NCBI RefSeq assembly: GCF_014268495.2
Contig: NZ_CP077087.1
Location: 5,289,001-5,353,000 of the forward strand
Length of the DNA: 64,000 nt
From: Pseudomonas monsensis
GTDB lineage: Bacteria > Pseudomonadota > Gammaproteobacteria > Pseudomonadales > Pseudomonadaceae
Reading direction: 5' to 3'
The notes beneath the pieces were generated by a model. The model saw only the letters and a list, made by a program, of their open reading frames with translations, was not told the DNA's origin and ran no database searches. A program made the translations under genes and the position numbers. Each line of letters begins with the position of its first letter. The stretch's first letter is position 1. Positions 8,980 through 17,530 of this stretch are shown piece by piece.

Positions 8980-10338
8980 TCATCCCTGTGCCTTGAGCGC
9001 CGCTTCCACCGCCTCGGGCACCTTGACGAAAATCTGGTATTTACCCCCCTCCATCGCTTCGAAGGCGATCAGCTTTTCCACCAGCAAGCCGCTGAGGACC
9101 TTGCCGGCATTGAGCAGCAGCATGCCGTTATCGGCATTCAGGTTGCGCGCCAGAATCATGCCCTCCGCCAGATCCCGTGTGGTCAGCACCTTGACCGCCG
9201 GATCAATCAGGGTGATGTCACTGAGGAACGCCGCGCACACCTGGATGAAATCTTCGACCAGGTCCGGGTCGTACAGGCGTCCGGCGTACTGACGCAGGTA
9301 CAGCAGCGCTTCATCGGTGTTCATCTGCCGTTCGAGGATCAGCCCGCGCTGCAGTTCGACGAAGTCCACCGCCAGCTTCAGCAGGCGTGAACCGAACGGA
9401 ATCGCCTCACCCTTGAGCCGGTCGGGGAAGCCACTGCCATCCCAGCGCTCCTGATGATGCAGGATCAGCCGCGCAGCATCCTTCATCGGGTCAAGGGTCA
9501 TCAGCACCGATTCGCTCTGCTTCGGATAGCTGCGATAACGGTCGCGGTCGGTGTGTCGCAACAGATCCGAAGGGGTGACCATCATCGTGTCGGACCAGCT
9601 CAGTTTGCCGACGTTGTACAGCGCCGCGGCCATCGCCAGGTCGCGGCTGACGGCCTCGTCCAGGCCATGGGTCTGACAGTAGCCGCGCACCAGTTCGATG
9701 ATCTGCCGGTTGGTCTGCTTGGCCGGCGGCAGGCGCAGATTGGCCAGCAGCGAGAACACTTCGGTGCCGGTGACATAACTGTGCTTGAGCTCTTCGTAGG
9801 CCAGATCGAGCATGTCAGCGGTCTGCTGCAGTTCGGCGGTGCGCGCGGCCACGTGCTTTTCCAGGGTGCTGTTGAGTTGCCGCAGCTGATCGTTCTGCAC
9901 CCGGGCCAGGCGTTCCAGGCGCTGGCGCTCGCGTTCGGAATGCTGGTGCTCCAGAGCCTGACGCAGGATCAACAACAACTCTTCGTCATTCCACGGTTTG
10001 CTGATGTAGCGGTGAATCTGCCCGTCGTTGATTGCCTTGATGATGGCCGTGGGGTCGGCATAACCGGTGAGCATGATGCGCACGGCGGCCGGATGGCGTT
10101 CGCGCACATGGGTCAGCAGCGAAGCACCGTCCATGTTGGGCATGCGCGCATCGCTCATCACCAGATCCACCGGTTGCTGCGCCAGAATCTCCAGCGCCTG
10201 GGCACCGCTGGTAGCCAGCAACAGATCATAGGGCTGGGTGCGCAACAGCCGGCGCAGGCTGTTGAGAATCGATTCCTCGTCATCGACCAGCAGCACCTTG
10301 GGGCGGTGGCTCGGCGTCGGGACGGTTGGCTCTTCCAT
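8980..10338 (-). CDS. response regulator with degenerate HD-GYP domain
   Basis: A 452-residue protein. The receiver has phospho-acceptor Asp63 (MSDARMPNMD) and SKPW as the conserved lysine motif. A coiled-coil linker (about 130-180) leads to an HD-GYP-like domain. In that domain the signature HD pair reads YN (residues 241-242, in ALYNVGKL) and the GYP motif reads GSGFP within HHQERWDGSGFPD (294-306). Canonical HD-GYP proteins hydrolyse c-di-GMP using metal bound by the HD residues, so catalysis here is doubtful and a binding or scaffolding role is plausible. A further C-terminal domain of about 80 residues follows. It is divergent from the signalling operon at 10593; GAGG lies about 10 bases before the ATG. 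Confidence 0.9.
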   Translation of the reverse strand: MEEPTVPTPSHRPKVLLVDDEESILNSLRRLLRTQPYDLLLATSGAQALEILAQQPVDLVMSDARMPNMDGASLLTHVRERHPAAVRIMLTGYADPTAIIKAINDGQIHRYISKPWNDEELLLILRQALEHQHSERERQRLERLARVQNDQLRQLNSTLEKHVAARTAELQQTADMLDLAYEELKHSYVTGTEVFSLLANLRLPPAKQTNRQIIELVRGYCQTHGLDEAVSRDLAMAAALYNVGKLSWSDTMMVTPSDLLRHTDRDRYRSYPKQSESVLMTLDPMKDAARLILHHQERWDGSGFPDRLKGEAIPFGSRLLKLAVDFVELQRGLILERQMNTDEALLYLRQYAGRLYDPDLVEDFIQVCAAFLSDITLIDPAVKVLTTRDLAEGMILARNLNADNGMLLLNAGKVLSGLLVEKLIAFEAMEGGKYQIFVKVPEAVEAALKAQG

Positions 10339-10592
10339 GGCATGACCTCAAGTGAAACGGTGACGGTGATTGACCCTTGGGCCTACCGCCCCGCTGGCCC
10401 GCGTCTGAGTGCAAGGCTAGATGATTTTTCGCAGGCTTCACGCAAATTTTCGGCGTGGCTGCGCAGGCGAAGTGCCGCAGGGGCAACTATGCTTAACCAC
10501 GTTGTACGGCTGCGGCGGCCGGCAAACAGGCCCGCGAAGAGGGAAAGGATGCTCCCGATGACGACAACACATGACCTTAAGGGCGGTGCGGC

Positions 10593-12854
10593 ATGAACCT
10601 GCCACCGGCCCGGGTCAATCGTCGCGTGCTCATCGTCGATGACAGCCCGGCGATTCATGGCGACTTCGCCAAGATCCTCTGCCCCGCGATCGCCGTGGAC
10701 AACGGTCTGGGCGCCACCGAAAACCTGCTGTTTGGCACGCCGTCCACGGCGCAGACCCCGTCATTCGAACTGGATTCGGCGTTTCAGGGCCGCGAAGCGC
10801 TGGACAAACTCGAAGCCGCGCTGGCGCAAAACCGCCCCTATGCGATGGCCTTCATCGACATGCGCATGCCGCCAGGCTGGGATGGCCTGGAAACCATCGA
10901 ACGCCTGTGGCAAATCGACCCCAAGTTGCAGGTCGCGCTGTGCACCGCGTATTCCGACTACTCCTGGGAAGACATCGACCAGCGCCTGGCACTGAACGAC
11001 CGCCTGCTGATTCTGAAAAAGCCTTTCGACGCCATCGAGATCCGCCAGATGGCCAGCGCCCTCACGGTCAAATGGCAAATGACCGAAGACGCCGAACTGA
11101 AACTGAGCCGGCTGGAACAGGCGGTTCAGGAGCGCACCCGGGAACTGTCCGACGCCAACATGATTGTGCAGAACAGCCCGACCATTCTGTACCGGTTGCG
11201 CGGCGACCCGTCATTCGCGCTGATGTACATCTCCCACAACATCACCCGGTACGGCCATGTCGCGGCCGATCTGGTGGGCTCGGCGAGCTGGGCCCAGACA
11301 CTGATTCACCCGGATGATCAGGCCAGTGTCGATGCCGCCATGGCCCGGGTGCTGGATCGCCACGCCTCGGGGGCGTCGATCGAGTTTCGTCTGCGCACCG
11401 GCCAGGGCACCTGGCGCTGGGTGGAAAACCGCTACATCCCGGTGCGCGATCACGACGGTCGCCTGCTGGAAGTCGAAGGCATTATTCTGGACATCACCGA
11501 GCGCCGACTGGTCGAGGAAAAACTGGCCCTGCTGGCCCGCTCCGACGGCCTGACCGGACTGGCCAACCGCGCCACGCTGATCGAACGCCTGCATCAGGCC
11601 TTTGCCGCCGCGCGTCGCGGTGCTGCGCCGTTCGCCGTGTTTTATCTGGACCTGGATCACTTCAAACGTATCAATGACACCCTCGGGCATCCGGTCGGTG
11701 ATCTGCTGTTGCAGGAAGTCGCCCGGCGCATCAGGACCGGTGTGCGCGAAAACGATGTGGTAGCGCGCCTGGGAGGGGATGAGTTCGCGATCCTGCAAAT
11801 GGATGTCAGCGACCCGACCCGGTCCGCCGCCATGGCGGCCAATCTGCGTGACAAGCTGCTGACGCCCTACCACCTGGCCGGCAATGCCCTGCACATTTCG
11901 GTGAGCATCGGCATCAGCAGCTACAGCGCCAGCAGCCTCGACGCCGACAGCCTGTTGAGCCAGGCCGACATGGCGCTGTACCGCGCCAAGGAAATGGGCC
12001 GCAACCAATATCACTTCCACTCCGAGGCGATTTCCCTGGAAGTTGCCGAGCGCATGGCCCTGGTCGGTGAATTGATGACCGCCCTGGAGGGCGATGAGTT
12101 GCAACTGCATTACGCGCCGGAGATGGACCTGCACAGCGGCAGGATTCTCGGCATGGAAGCGCAAGTCCTGTGGCAGCATCCGCGCCTCGGCCTGCTGCCG
12201 GCCAGCGCTTTCGTGCCGACAGCGGAGCGCACCGGCGCCATCATTCCCCTCGGGCGCTGGGTGCTGGACCGCGCCTGCCGGCAGATGCAGCAATGGCGCG
12301 ACGAAGGCGTGGCGCCGCCGGTCATGGCGATCAAGCTCTCGCTGGCGCAACTCAAAAGCGGCCCCGAACTGATCTACGACGTGCTGCGCACCACCGCACG
12401 CTGGGAGCTGGCACCCTGGGATCTGCGCTTCGATGTCACCGAGGCGACACTGGCCCAGACCAAGTGGACGCACAACGATGTCCTGCCGCGCCTGCGTGAG
12501 TTGGGCGTAACCATCGCCATCGACGATTTCGGCACCGAATACTCCTCGTTCGATTACCTGAAGACCTACCGGGTCAACCACCTCAAACTCGCCCAGAGTT
12601 TCATCGACAGTGCCACTCAGGATGCAGCAGGCGCCAACGCCCTGCGCGCCATCGTCAATTTCGCCCGGGACCTGGACATCGGCATCATTGCCGAAGGTCA
12701 GCCGTCGGCGGATCAGCCTGTGGTGCCCCCCGTCGCCCCGCTGCCCAGCGCTCAGGGCCTGTATTTCAGCGCCGCGGTCAGCCCCGAGCAGGCGGGCCGC
12801 CTGCTCAGGGACGACCGCCAGCTAGCCCCGCCCGCGCAGGAGGACGAAGCATGA
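10593..12854 (+). CDS. receiver-PAS-GGDEF-degenerate EAL protein
   Basis: A 753-residue cytoplasmic protein. An atypical receiver (Asp89 in FIDMRMPPGWDG; an extra loop of about 30 residues between the first helix and second strand) is followed by a PAS domain (about 185-300). The GGDEF domain has an intact GGDEF at 394-398, so diguanylate cyclase activity is expected. In the EAL domain the catalytic motifs are eroded: EAL is EAQ (Glu522), VNLS is IKLS, EITE is DVTE, DDFGTGYSS is DDFGTEYSS, KID is KLA, and AEGVE is AEGQP. Phosphodiesterase activity is therefore unlikely. The gene opens a five-gene operon and its stop overlaps the next ATG (ATGA). Confidence 0.92.
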   Translation: MNLPPARVNRRVLIVDDSPAIHGDFAKILCPAIAVDNGLGATENLLFGTPSTAQTPSFELDSAFQGREALDKLEAALAQNRPYAMAFIDMRMPPGWDGLETIERLWQIDPKLQVALCTAYSDYSWEDIDQRLALNDRLLILKKPFDAIEIRQMASALTVKWQMTEDAELKLSRLEQAVQERTRELSDANMIVQNSPTILYRLRGDPSFALMYISHNITRYGHVAADLVGSASWAQTLIHPDDQASVDAAMARVLDRHASGASIEFRLRTGQGTWRWVENRYIPVRDHDGRLLEVEGIILDITERRLVEEKLALLARSDGLTGLANRATLIERLHQAFAAARRGAAPFAVFYLDLDHFKRINDTLGHPVGDLLLQEVARRIRTGVRENDVVARLGGDEFAILQMDVSDPTRSAAMAANLRDKLLTPYHLAGNALHISVSIGISSYSASSLDADSLLSQADMALYRAKEMGRNQYHFHSEAISLEVAERMALVGELMTALEGDELQLHYAPEMDLHSGRILGMEAQVLWQHPRLGLLPASAFVPTAERTGAIIPLGRWVLDRACRQMQQWRDEGVAPPVMAIKLSLAQLKSGPELIYDVLRTTARWELAPWDLRFDVTEATLAQTKWTHNDVLPRLRELGVTIAIDDFGTEYSSFDYLKTYRVNHLKLAQSFIDSATQDAAGANALRAIVNFARDLDIGIIAEGQPSADQPVVPPVAPLPSAQGLYFSAAVSPEQAGRLLRDDRQLAPPAQEDEA

Positions 12855-14725
12855 AGACAGCCTCGGCGCACACCAACCGGCGCATTCTGATCATCGACGA
12901 CACCCCGGCGATTCACGACGACTTCCGCAAGATCCTTGCCCCGCAGGCGCAGGACGCGACCGATCTGAATCAGCTCGAGCAAGCGCTGTTCGGCACCCGC
13001 CCGTCGCCGCACCTGACCTTCCAGCTCGACTCCGCCTATCAGGGGCAGGAAGCGCTGGCCCTGGTCCGGCGCGCACTGATCGACGGCAGCCCCTACGCCC
13101 TGGCGTTCATCGACATGCGCATGCCGCCCGGCTGGGATGGCCTGGAAACCATCGAGCAGTTGTGGCGCGTCGATCCGAACCTGCAAATTGCCTTGTGCAC
13201 TGCCTACAGCGACTACAGCTGGGAAGCGATGGCTGAACGGCTGGAGTTCGGCGACCAGTTGCTGATCCTGAAAAAGCCGTTCGACAGCCTGGAAATCCGC
13301 CAGATGGCCAACGCCCTGACATGGAAATGGCAACTGGCCCAGGACGCAGCCCTGAAGATGCTCGGCCTCGAACGCACCATCGAGGCGCGAGTGCATGAAC
13401 TGCTGAAGGTCTCGCATCTGTTGCAATACGACAGCCTCACAGGCCTGCCCAACAGCACCCTGCTCGGTGATCGCCTGAGCCAGGCGCTGGCGGTCAGCCG
13501 GCGCCATGACAAACAGCTGGTGGTGATGTTTCTCGGCCTCGACCGCTTCAAGCGCATCAACAATGCCCTGGGTCATCCGGCAGGCGACGAAATGCTCAAG
13601 CGGGTCGGCCAGCAACTGTTGCTGTGCGTGCGCGAATCGGACTCGGTATTTCGTTACGGTTCCGACGAGTTCGTGGTGATCCTCAGTGACATCAACCACC
13701 CTCAGCAGACCCACGCCGTCGCCGAAAAAGTGCTGGCCGCCGTCCGCGTGCCGCAGATGATTGCCGGCCATGACGTCAGCGTCACCGCCAGCCTGGGCAT
13801 CAGTGTCTATCCCGAGGACGGACCGGACGCCATCGAGCTGATCAAGAAGGCCGAAACCGCAATGCGCAACGTCAAGGAAACCGGCCCCAACGACATCGGT
13901 TTCTTCATCGAAGCCATGAACCTGCGCGCGCGCGAACAACACAGCATCGAGTCGGGCATTCGCCGGGCGTTGCAACAGCAGGAATTCGTCCTGCACTACC
14001 AGCCGAAAGTCGATTTGCGCAGTGCCCGGGTGGTCGGGGCCGAGGCGTTGGTGCGCTGGCAGAAACCAGGTCATGGCTGGGTCTATCCGGCAGACTTCAT
14101 CCCGGTGGCCGAGGACAGCGGACTGATCGTGCCGCTGAGCAAATGGGTGCTGGCCGAAGCCTGTCGGCAGACCCGGGCGTGGCAAGTCGCGGGCCTGCCG
14201 CCGATCCGCGTGTCGGTCAACACCTCGCCCATCGACTTCCGCCAGCGTGACTTCGTCGAAGGCGTCGAGCAGGTGCTGGCGCAGACTGGCCTGGGCCCTG
14301 AATGGCTGGAGCTGGAAATCACCGAAGGCGTGCTGATGCAGAACATCGACGCGACGATGACAGCGCTGGCGCGATTGAAAGCGCTGGGCACGCGGCTGGC
14401 CATTGATGACTTCGGCACGGGCTATTCGAGCCTGAGTTACCTGCGCCGGTTTCCGATTGATGTGCTGAAGATCGACCAATCGTTCATTCGCGGCCTGAGC
14501 GACAACCACAACGACGCCGCCCTCGTCAGCGCCATCATCAGTCTGGGCAAGACGCTGGGGCTGAATGTCATCGCCGAAGGCATAGAGACCGCCGGGCAAC
14601 TGGCCTTTCTCAAGGCGCATCACTGCGAGGAAGGCCAAGGTTACTTTTTCAGCAAAGCCCTGCCGGCCGACGCGTTTGCGCGCTTGCTGGCCGGCACCGA
14701 CCCCATGCCGTGGACGATTTCATGA
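12851..14725 (+). CDS. receiver-variant GGDEF-EAL phosphodiesterase
   Basis: A 624-residue protein. The receiver (Asp88) is closely similar to those of the genes at 10593 and 17527, including LCTAYSDYSWE and LILKKPFD. The GGDEF motif is altered to GSDEF (270-274), which probably impairs cyclase activity. The EAL domain keeps every usual catalytic motif: EALVRW (Glu398), ELEITEGVL, DDFGTGYSSL, LKIDQSF and AEGIET. It should hydrolyse c-di-GMP, possibly under phosphorylation control. Translation is coupled to the gene before by ATGA, with GGAGGACGAAGC as the ribosome-binding region. The pair thus combines one likely cyclase and one likely phosphodiesterase. Confidence 0.93.
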   Translation: MKTASAHTNRRILIIDDTPAIHDDFRKILAPQAQDATDLNQLEQALFGTRPSPHLTFQLDSAYQGQEALALVRRALIDGSPYALAFIDMRMPPGWDGLETIEQLWRVDPNLQIALCTAYSDYSWEAMAERLEFGDQLLILKKPFDSLEIRQMANALTWKWQLAQDAALKMLGLERTIEARVHELLKVSHLLQYDSLTGLPNSTLLGDRLSQALAVSRRHDKQLVVMFLGLDRFKRINNALGHPAGDEMLKRVGQQLLLCVRESDSVFRYGSDEFVVILSDINHPQQTHAVAEKVLAAVRVPQMIAGHDVSVTASLGISVYPEDGPDAIELIKKAETAMRNVKETGPNDIGFFIEAMNLRAREQHSIESGIRRALQQQEFVLHYQPKVDLRSARVVGAEALVRWQKPGHGWVYPADFIPVAEDSGLIVPLSKWVLAEACRQTRAWQVAGLPPIRVSVNTSPIDFRQRDFVEGVEQVLAQTGLGPEWLELEITEGVLMQNIDATMTALARLKALGTRLAIDDFGTGYSSLSYLRRFPIDVLKIDQSFIRGLSDNHNDAALVSAIISLGKTLGLNVIAEGIETAGQLAFLKAHHCEEGQGYFFSKALPADAFARLLAGTDPMPWTIS

Positions 14726-14765
14726 GCCGCGCCAAACCGGCCCCGCGTCAGGGAGACGATTGCCG

Positions 14766-15719
14766 ATGAGTATTCTTCAACACGCCCTGGCGTTGCTGCT
14801 GTGCGGATTCTGCGCCGGGATCGGTGCCGAGCCGCTGGACGAGCCGCTCAAACCGTTGCCCGGCGTACCGCAGCAGGATGCCCGGCGCGTGGAGCTCGGT
14901 CGGCGGTTGTTCCACGAGCCACGGTTGTCGATCAACAACACGTTGTCCTGCGCCAGTTGCCATCAGCTGGACAAGAACGGGGCCGACAACCGTGCCCTGT
15001 CACTGGGCTTCGACGGCCAACCAGTGGCCGTCAACACGCCGACCGTGTTCAACGCCGCCCTCAACTTCCGCCAGTTCTGGGATGGCCGTGTCGAAACCCT
15101 GGAGGAACAAAGCAACGTCGTCATCACCAGCCCGCATGAAATGGGCAGCGACTGGAGCACCGTCCTCGAGCGGATCGCCAACGACCCCGACTACCGCCGC
15201 GATTTCGCCACCACCTACCCGGACGGCGTGACCAAGGCCAATGTCCAGCAGGCACTGGCCAGTTTCGAACGCACCTTGCTCACGCCCGACTCGCGTTTCG
15301 ATCAATACCTGCTGGGCAATACCGACATCCTCACCCTTGAGGAAAAGTACGGTTACCAGCGCTTCAAGGAATACGGCTGCATCGCCTGCCATCAGGGGGT
15401 GAACATCGGCGGCAACATGTTCCAGAAATTCGGCGTGTTCGGCGATTACATTGCCGATCGCGGCCACCCGTCCGTGGCCGATCAGGGCCGCTTCAACGTC
15501 ACCGCCGACGAAGCGGATCGGGCCGTGTTCAAGGTGCCGAGCCTGCGCAATGTCGCGACCACCGCACCGTACTTTCACGACGGTTCGGCGCCCACCCTCG
15601 AGCAGGCGGTGGACGTGATGTTCCAGTACCAGTTGGGGCGCATGCCGAGCGAAGAAGACAAGCGGCTGATCATTCTGTTTCTCAAAACCCTCACCGGCCA
15701 ATGGGCAGGCAAGCCATGA
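14766..15719 (+). CDS. periplasmic di-haem cytochrome c peroxidase (MauG/CcpA family)
   Basis: A 317-residue protein with a signal peptide (MSILQHALALLLCGFCAGIG, cleavage before AEP). Two c-type haem sites, CASCH (Cys62, Cys65, His66) and CIACH (Cys205, Cys208, His209), are spaced as in bacterial cytochrome c peroxidases. The typical PSLRNVATTAPYFHDGS block near the C-terminus supports this. The family reduces hydrogen peroxide to water with electrons from small cytochromes, or in MauG-type members oxidises a protein substrate. The ATG at 14766 has GGGAGAC upstream. Its location inside an operon of signalling proteins is unusual and suggests redox or peroxide input. Confidence 0.92.
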   Translation: MSILQHALALLLCGFCAGIGAEPLDEPLKPLPGVPQQDARRVELGRRLFHEPRLSINNTLSCASCHQLDKNGADNRALSLGFDGQPVAVNTPTVFNAALNFRQFWDGRVETLEEQSNVVITSPHEMGSDWSTVLERIANDPDYRRDFATTYPDGVTKANVQQALASFERTLLTPDSRFDQYLLGNTDILTLEEKYGYQRFKEYGCIACHQGVNIGGNMFQKFGVFGDYIADRGHPSVADQGRFNVTADEADRAVFKVPSLRNVATTAPYFHDGSAPTLEQAVDVMFQYQLGRMPSEEDKRLIILFLKTLTGQWAGKP

Positions 15720-17530
15720 TCAACGTCTCCCGGCGACGCAGTCTGCTGTTGCTCACACTGGTCGTGCTGGTACTGGCCTCGGTCCTGCTGTTTCTGTATT
15801 TCAAGTCCAGCTCCGACCAGACCATGACCTACACCGAATCGCGGGACCTGATCCGGCAGATCAAACAGCAGAATTCGCAGTGGGAAAACGAGATCCTCAA
15901 GGCCAGGGTGGCGCTGACACACAACTACGACCCGCTGGTGTCGCCGATGAACGAGATGAACCGGCTCTGGGAGCGCTTCGACGCGATTGAGTCCGGGCAC
16001 GGTCGCAACAACTCGGCGCAATGGAACGACGCTTACCAGGGTTTCCTGCAGGCGATGCAGGAAAAGACCCGTCTGGTTGAACAGTTCAAATCGCACAACG
16101 CGCTGTTGCGCAATTCCCTGGCCTTTTTGCCCACTGCCGAAGACGACATTCAGGAGCAATTGGCCAACCTGTCGGACCTGGATAAATTACAACTGCAGAA
16201 CATCACCACCGACACCTACGACCTGCTGCTCAGTGCCCTGGAGTTCGCCCAGGTCACCTCCGTCGAACGGGCCGCCGACATCGAGGTCGGTCTGAACAAA
16301 CTGAAGATCAATGCGCAGCGCCTGCCGCCGGCGTTTGACGCCCCGATCAAAATCATGAGCAGCCACATCAGCCTGATCGCTCGCGAGCAGCCCGTGGTCA
16401 ATCAGTTGCTCGAGAGCATCGAAAACATTCCCGTGGCCGACCGCCTCGACACCCTGACCACCATGCTCGATCGCGACCAGCAGCGCGCCGACCGGATCGA
16501 CCGGCAATACCATTTCTACCTGCTGCTGTTTTCGGTGCTGTTGATGTTGTCACTGGTGTGGCTGGGCATCCGCCTGATCGGCAGCTTCGCCGAGATCAAC
16601 CGGGTCAACAGTGCCCTGCAAACGGCCAACGATGCCTTGGAGCAACGGGTCGAGGAGCGCACCCGCGAACTCAGGGACGCCCAGAGCGAACTGCTCGACG
16701 CGGCACGTCAGGCCGGCATGGCGGAAATCGCCACCAATGTGTTGCACAACGTCGGCAACGTGCTCAACAGCGTGAACATCTCCAGCGACCTGATCACGCG
16801 CAAGCTGCGCAACAGCAAGACCCAGGGCCTGGGCAAGGCCATGCAACTGATCAACGAGCACCCGGATGACCTCGGCGCCTTTTTCAGTGAAGACGCCAAG
16901 GGCAAATTACTCCCCGGCTACCTCAATCAACTGGTGGTCGCGATTGCCCAGGAACAGCAGGAAATGCTCGACGAACTGAACCAGATGAACAAAAGCGTCG
17001 ACCACATCAAGGACATCGTCGCCACCCAGCAATCCTATGCAGGGGCCAACAGCATGACCGAGCCGCTGTTTATCAACGAACTGCTCGAAGACGCCCTGCG
17101 CATGAACGCCGGAGCCCTGACCCGACACCATGTCACGGTGGTCAGGGAATACGCTGATGTGCCCCAGGTGATGGGCGACAAACACCGCTTGCTGCTGATC
17201 CTGATCAACCTCATCAGCAACGCCAAATACGCCATGTCCGACCTCAGCAACCGCCCCCGCACCATGACCCTGGCGGTCAGGATCGTCGATGACAACTTCC
17301 TCGAAATCAGCGTCAAGGACGATGGCGAAGGCATCGCGCCGGAAAACATGACGCGGATCTTTGCCCACGGTTTCACCACCCGCAAGGAAGGCCACGGCTT
17401 CGGCCTGCACAGCTGTGCCCTGGCGGCCATCGAGATGAACGGCCACCTCACCGCCCACAGCGACGGACCGGGCACGGGGGCGTTGTTCACCTTGCAGATT
17501 CCCCTGATCAGCGTCACGGAGAACGCATGA
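15716..17530 (+). CDS. membrane histidine kinase with variant H box (LHNVGN)
   Basis: A 604-residue kinase. A membrane segment at about 9-29 is followed by about 240 residues of mostly helical periplasmic sensor, then a second membrane segment at about 267-289 and a coiled coil ending in RVEERTRELRDAQSELLDAA. The expected phospho-acceptor is His344 in ATNVLHNVGNVLNSVN; this differs from the usual HE(I/L)xNP. The ATPase domain has ISNAKYAMSD (N box), KDDGEGI (G1) and GHGFGLHSCALAA (G2). ATGA overlaps couple it to both the peroxidase gene before and the receiver-kinase after. It probably reads a periplasmic signal connected with the peroxidase (inference). Confidence 0.9.
   Translation: MINVSRRRSLLLLTLVVLVLASVLLFLYFKSSSDQTMTYTESRDLIRQIKQQNSQWENEILKARVALTHNYDPLVSPMNEMNRLWERFDAIESGHGRNNSAQWNDAYQGFLQAMQEKTRLVEQFKSHNALLRNSLAFLPTAEDDIQEQLANLSDLDKLQLQNITTDTYDLLLSALEFAQVTSVERAADIEVGLNKLKINAQRLPPAFDAPIKIMSSHISLIAREQPVVNQLLESIENIPVADRLDTLTTMLDRDQQRADRIDRQYHFYLLLFSVLLMLSLVWLGIRLIGSFAEINRVNSALQTANDALEQRVEERTRELRDAQSELLDAARQAGMAEIATNVLHNVGNVLNSVNISSDLITRKLRNSKTQGLGKAMQLINEHPDDLGAFFSEDAKGKLLPGYLNQLVVAIAQEQQEMLDELNQMNKSVDHIKDIVATQQSYAGANSMTEPLFINELLEDALRMNAGALTRHHVTVVREYADVPQVMGDKHRLLLILINLISNAKYAMSDLSNRPRTMTLAVRIVDDNFLEISVKDDGEGIAPENMTRIFAHGFTTRKEGHGFGLHSCALAAIEMNGHLTAHSDGPGTGALFTLQIPLISVTENA

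Noticed and set aside
8909..8983. 25-residue N-terminal extension of the NUDIX protein starting in an ATGA overlap
   Set aside because: The overlap is attractive, but the extra residues look non-homologous and the family starts at the ATG at 8908; kept as an alternative only.
12752..14638. 628-codon frame antisense to the GGDEF-EAL gene
   Set aside because: Exactly covers the EAL protein on the other strand and has low-complexity His/Gln/Arg composition typical of antisense shadows.
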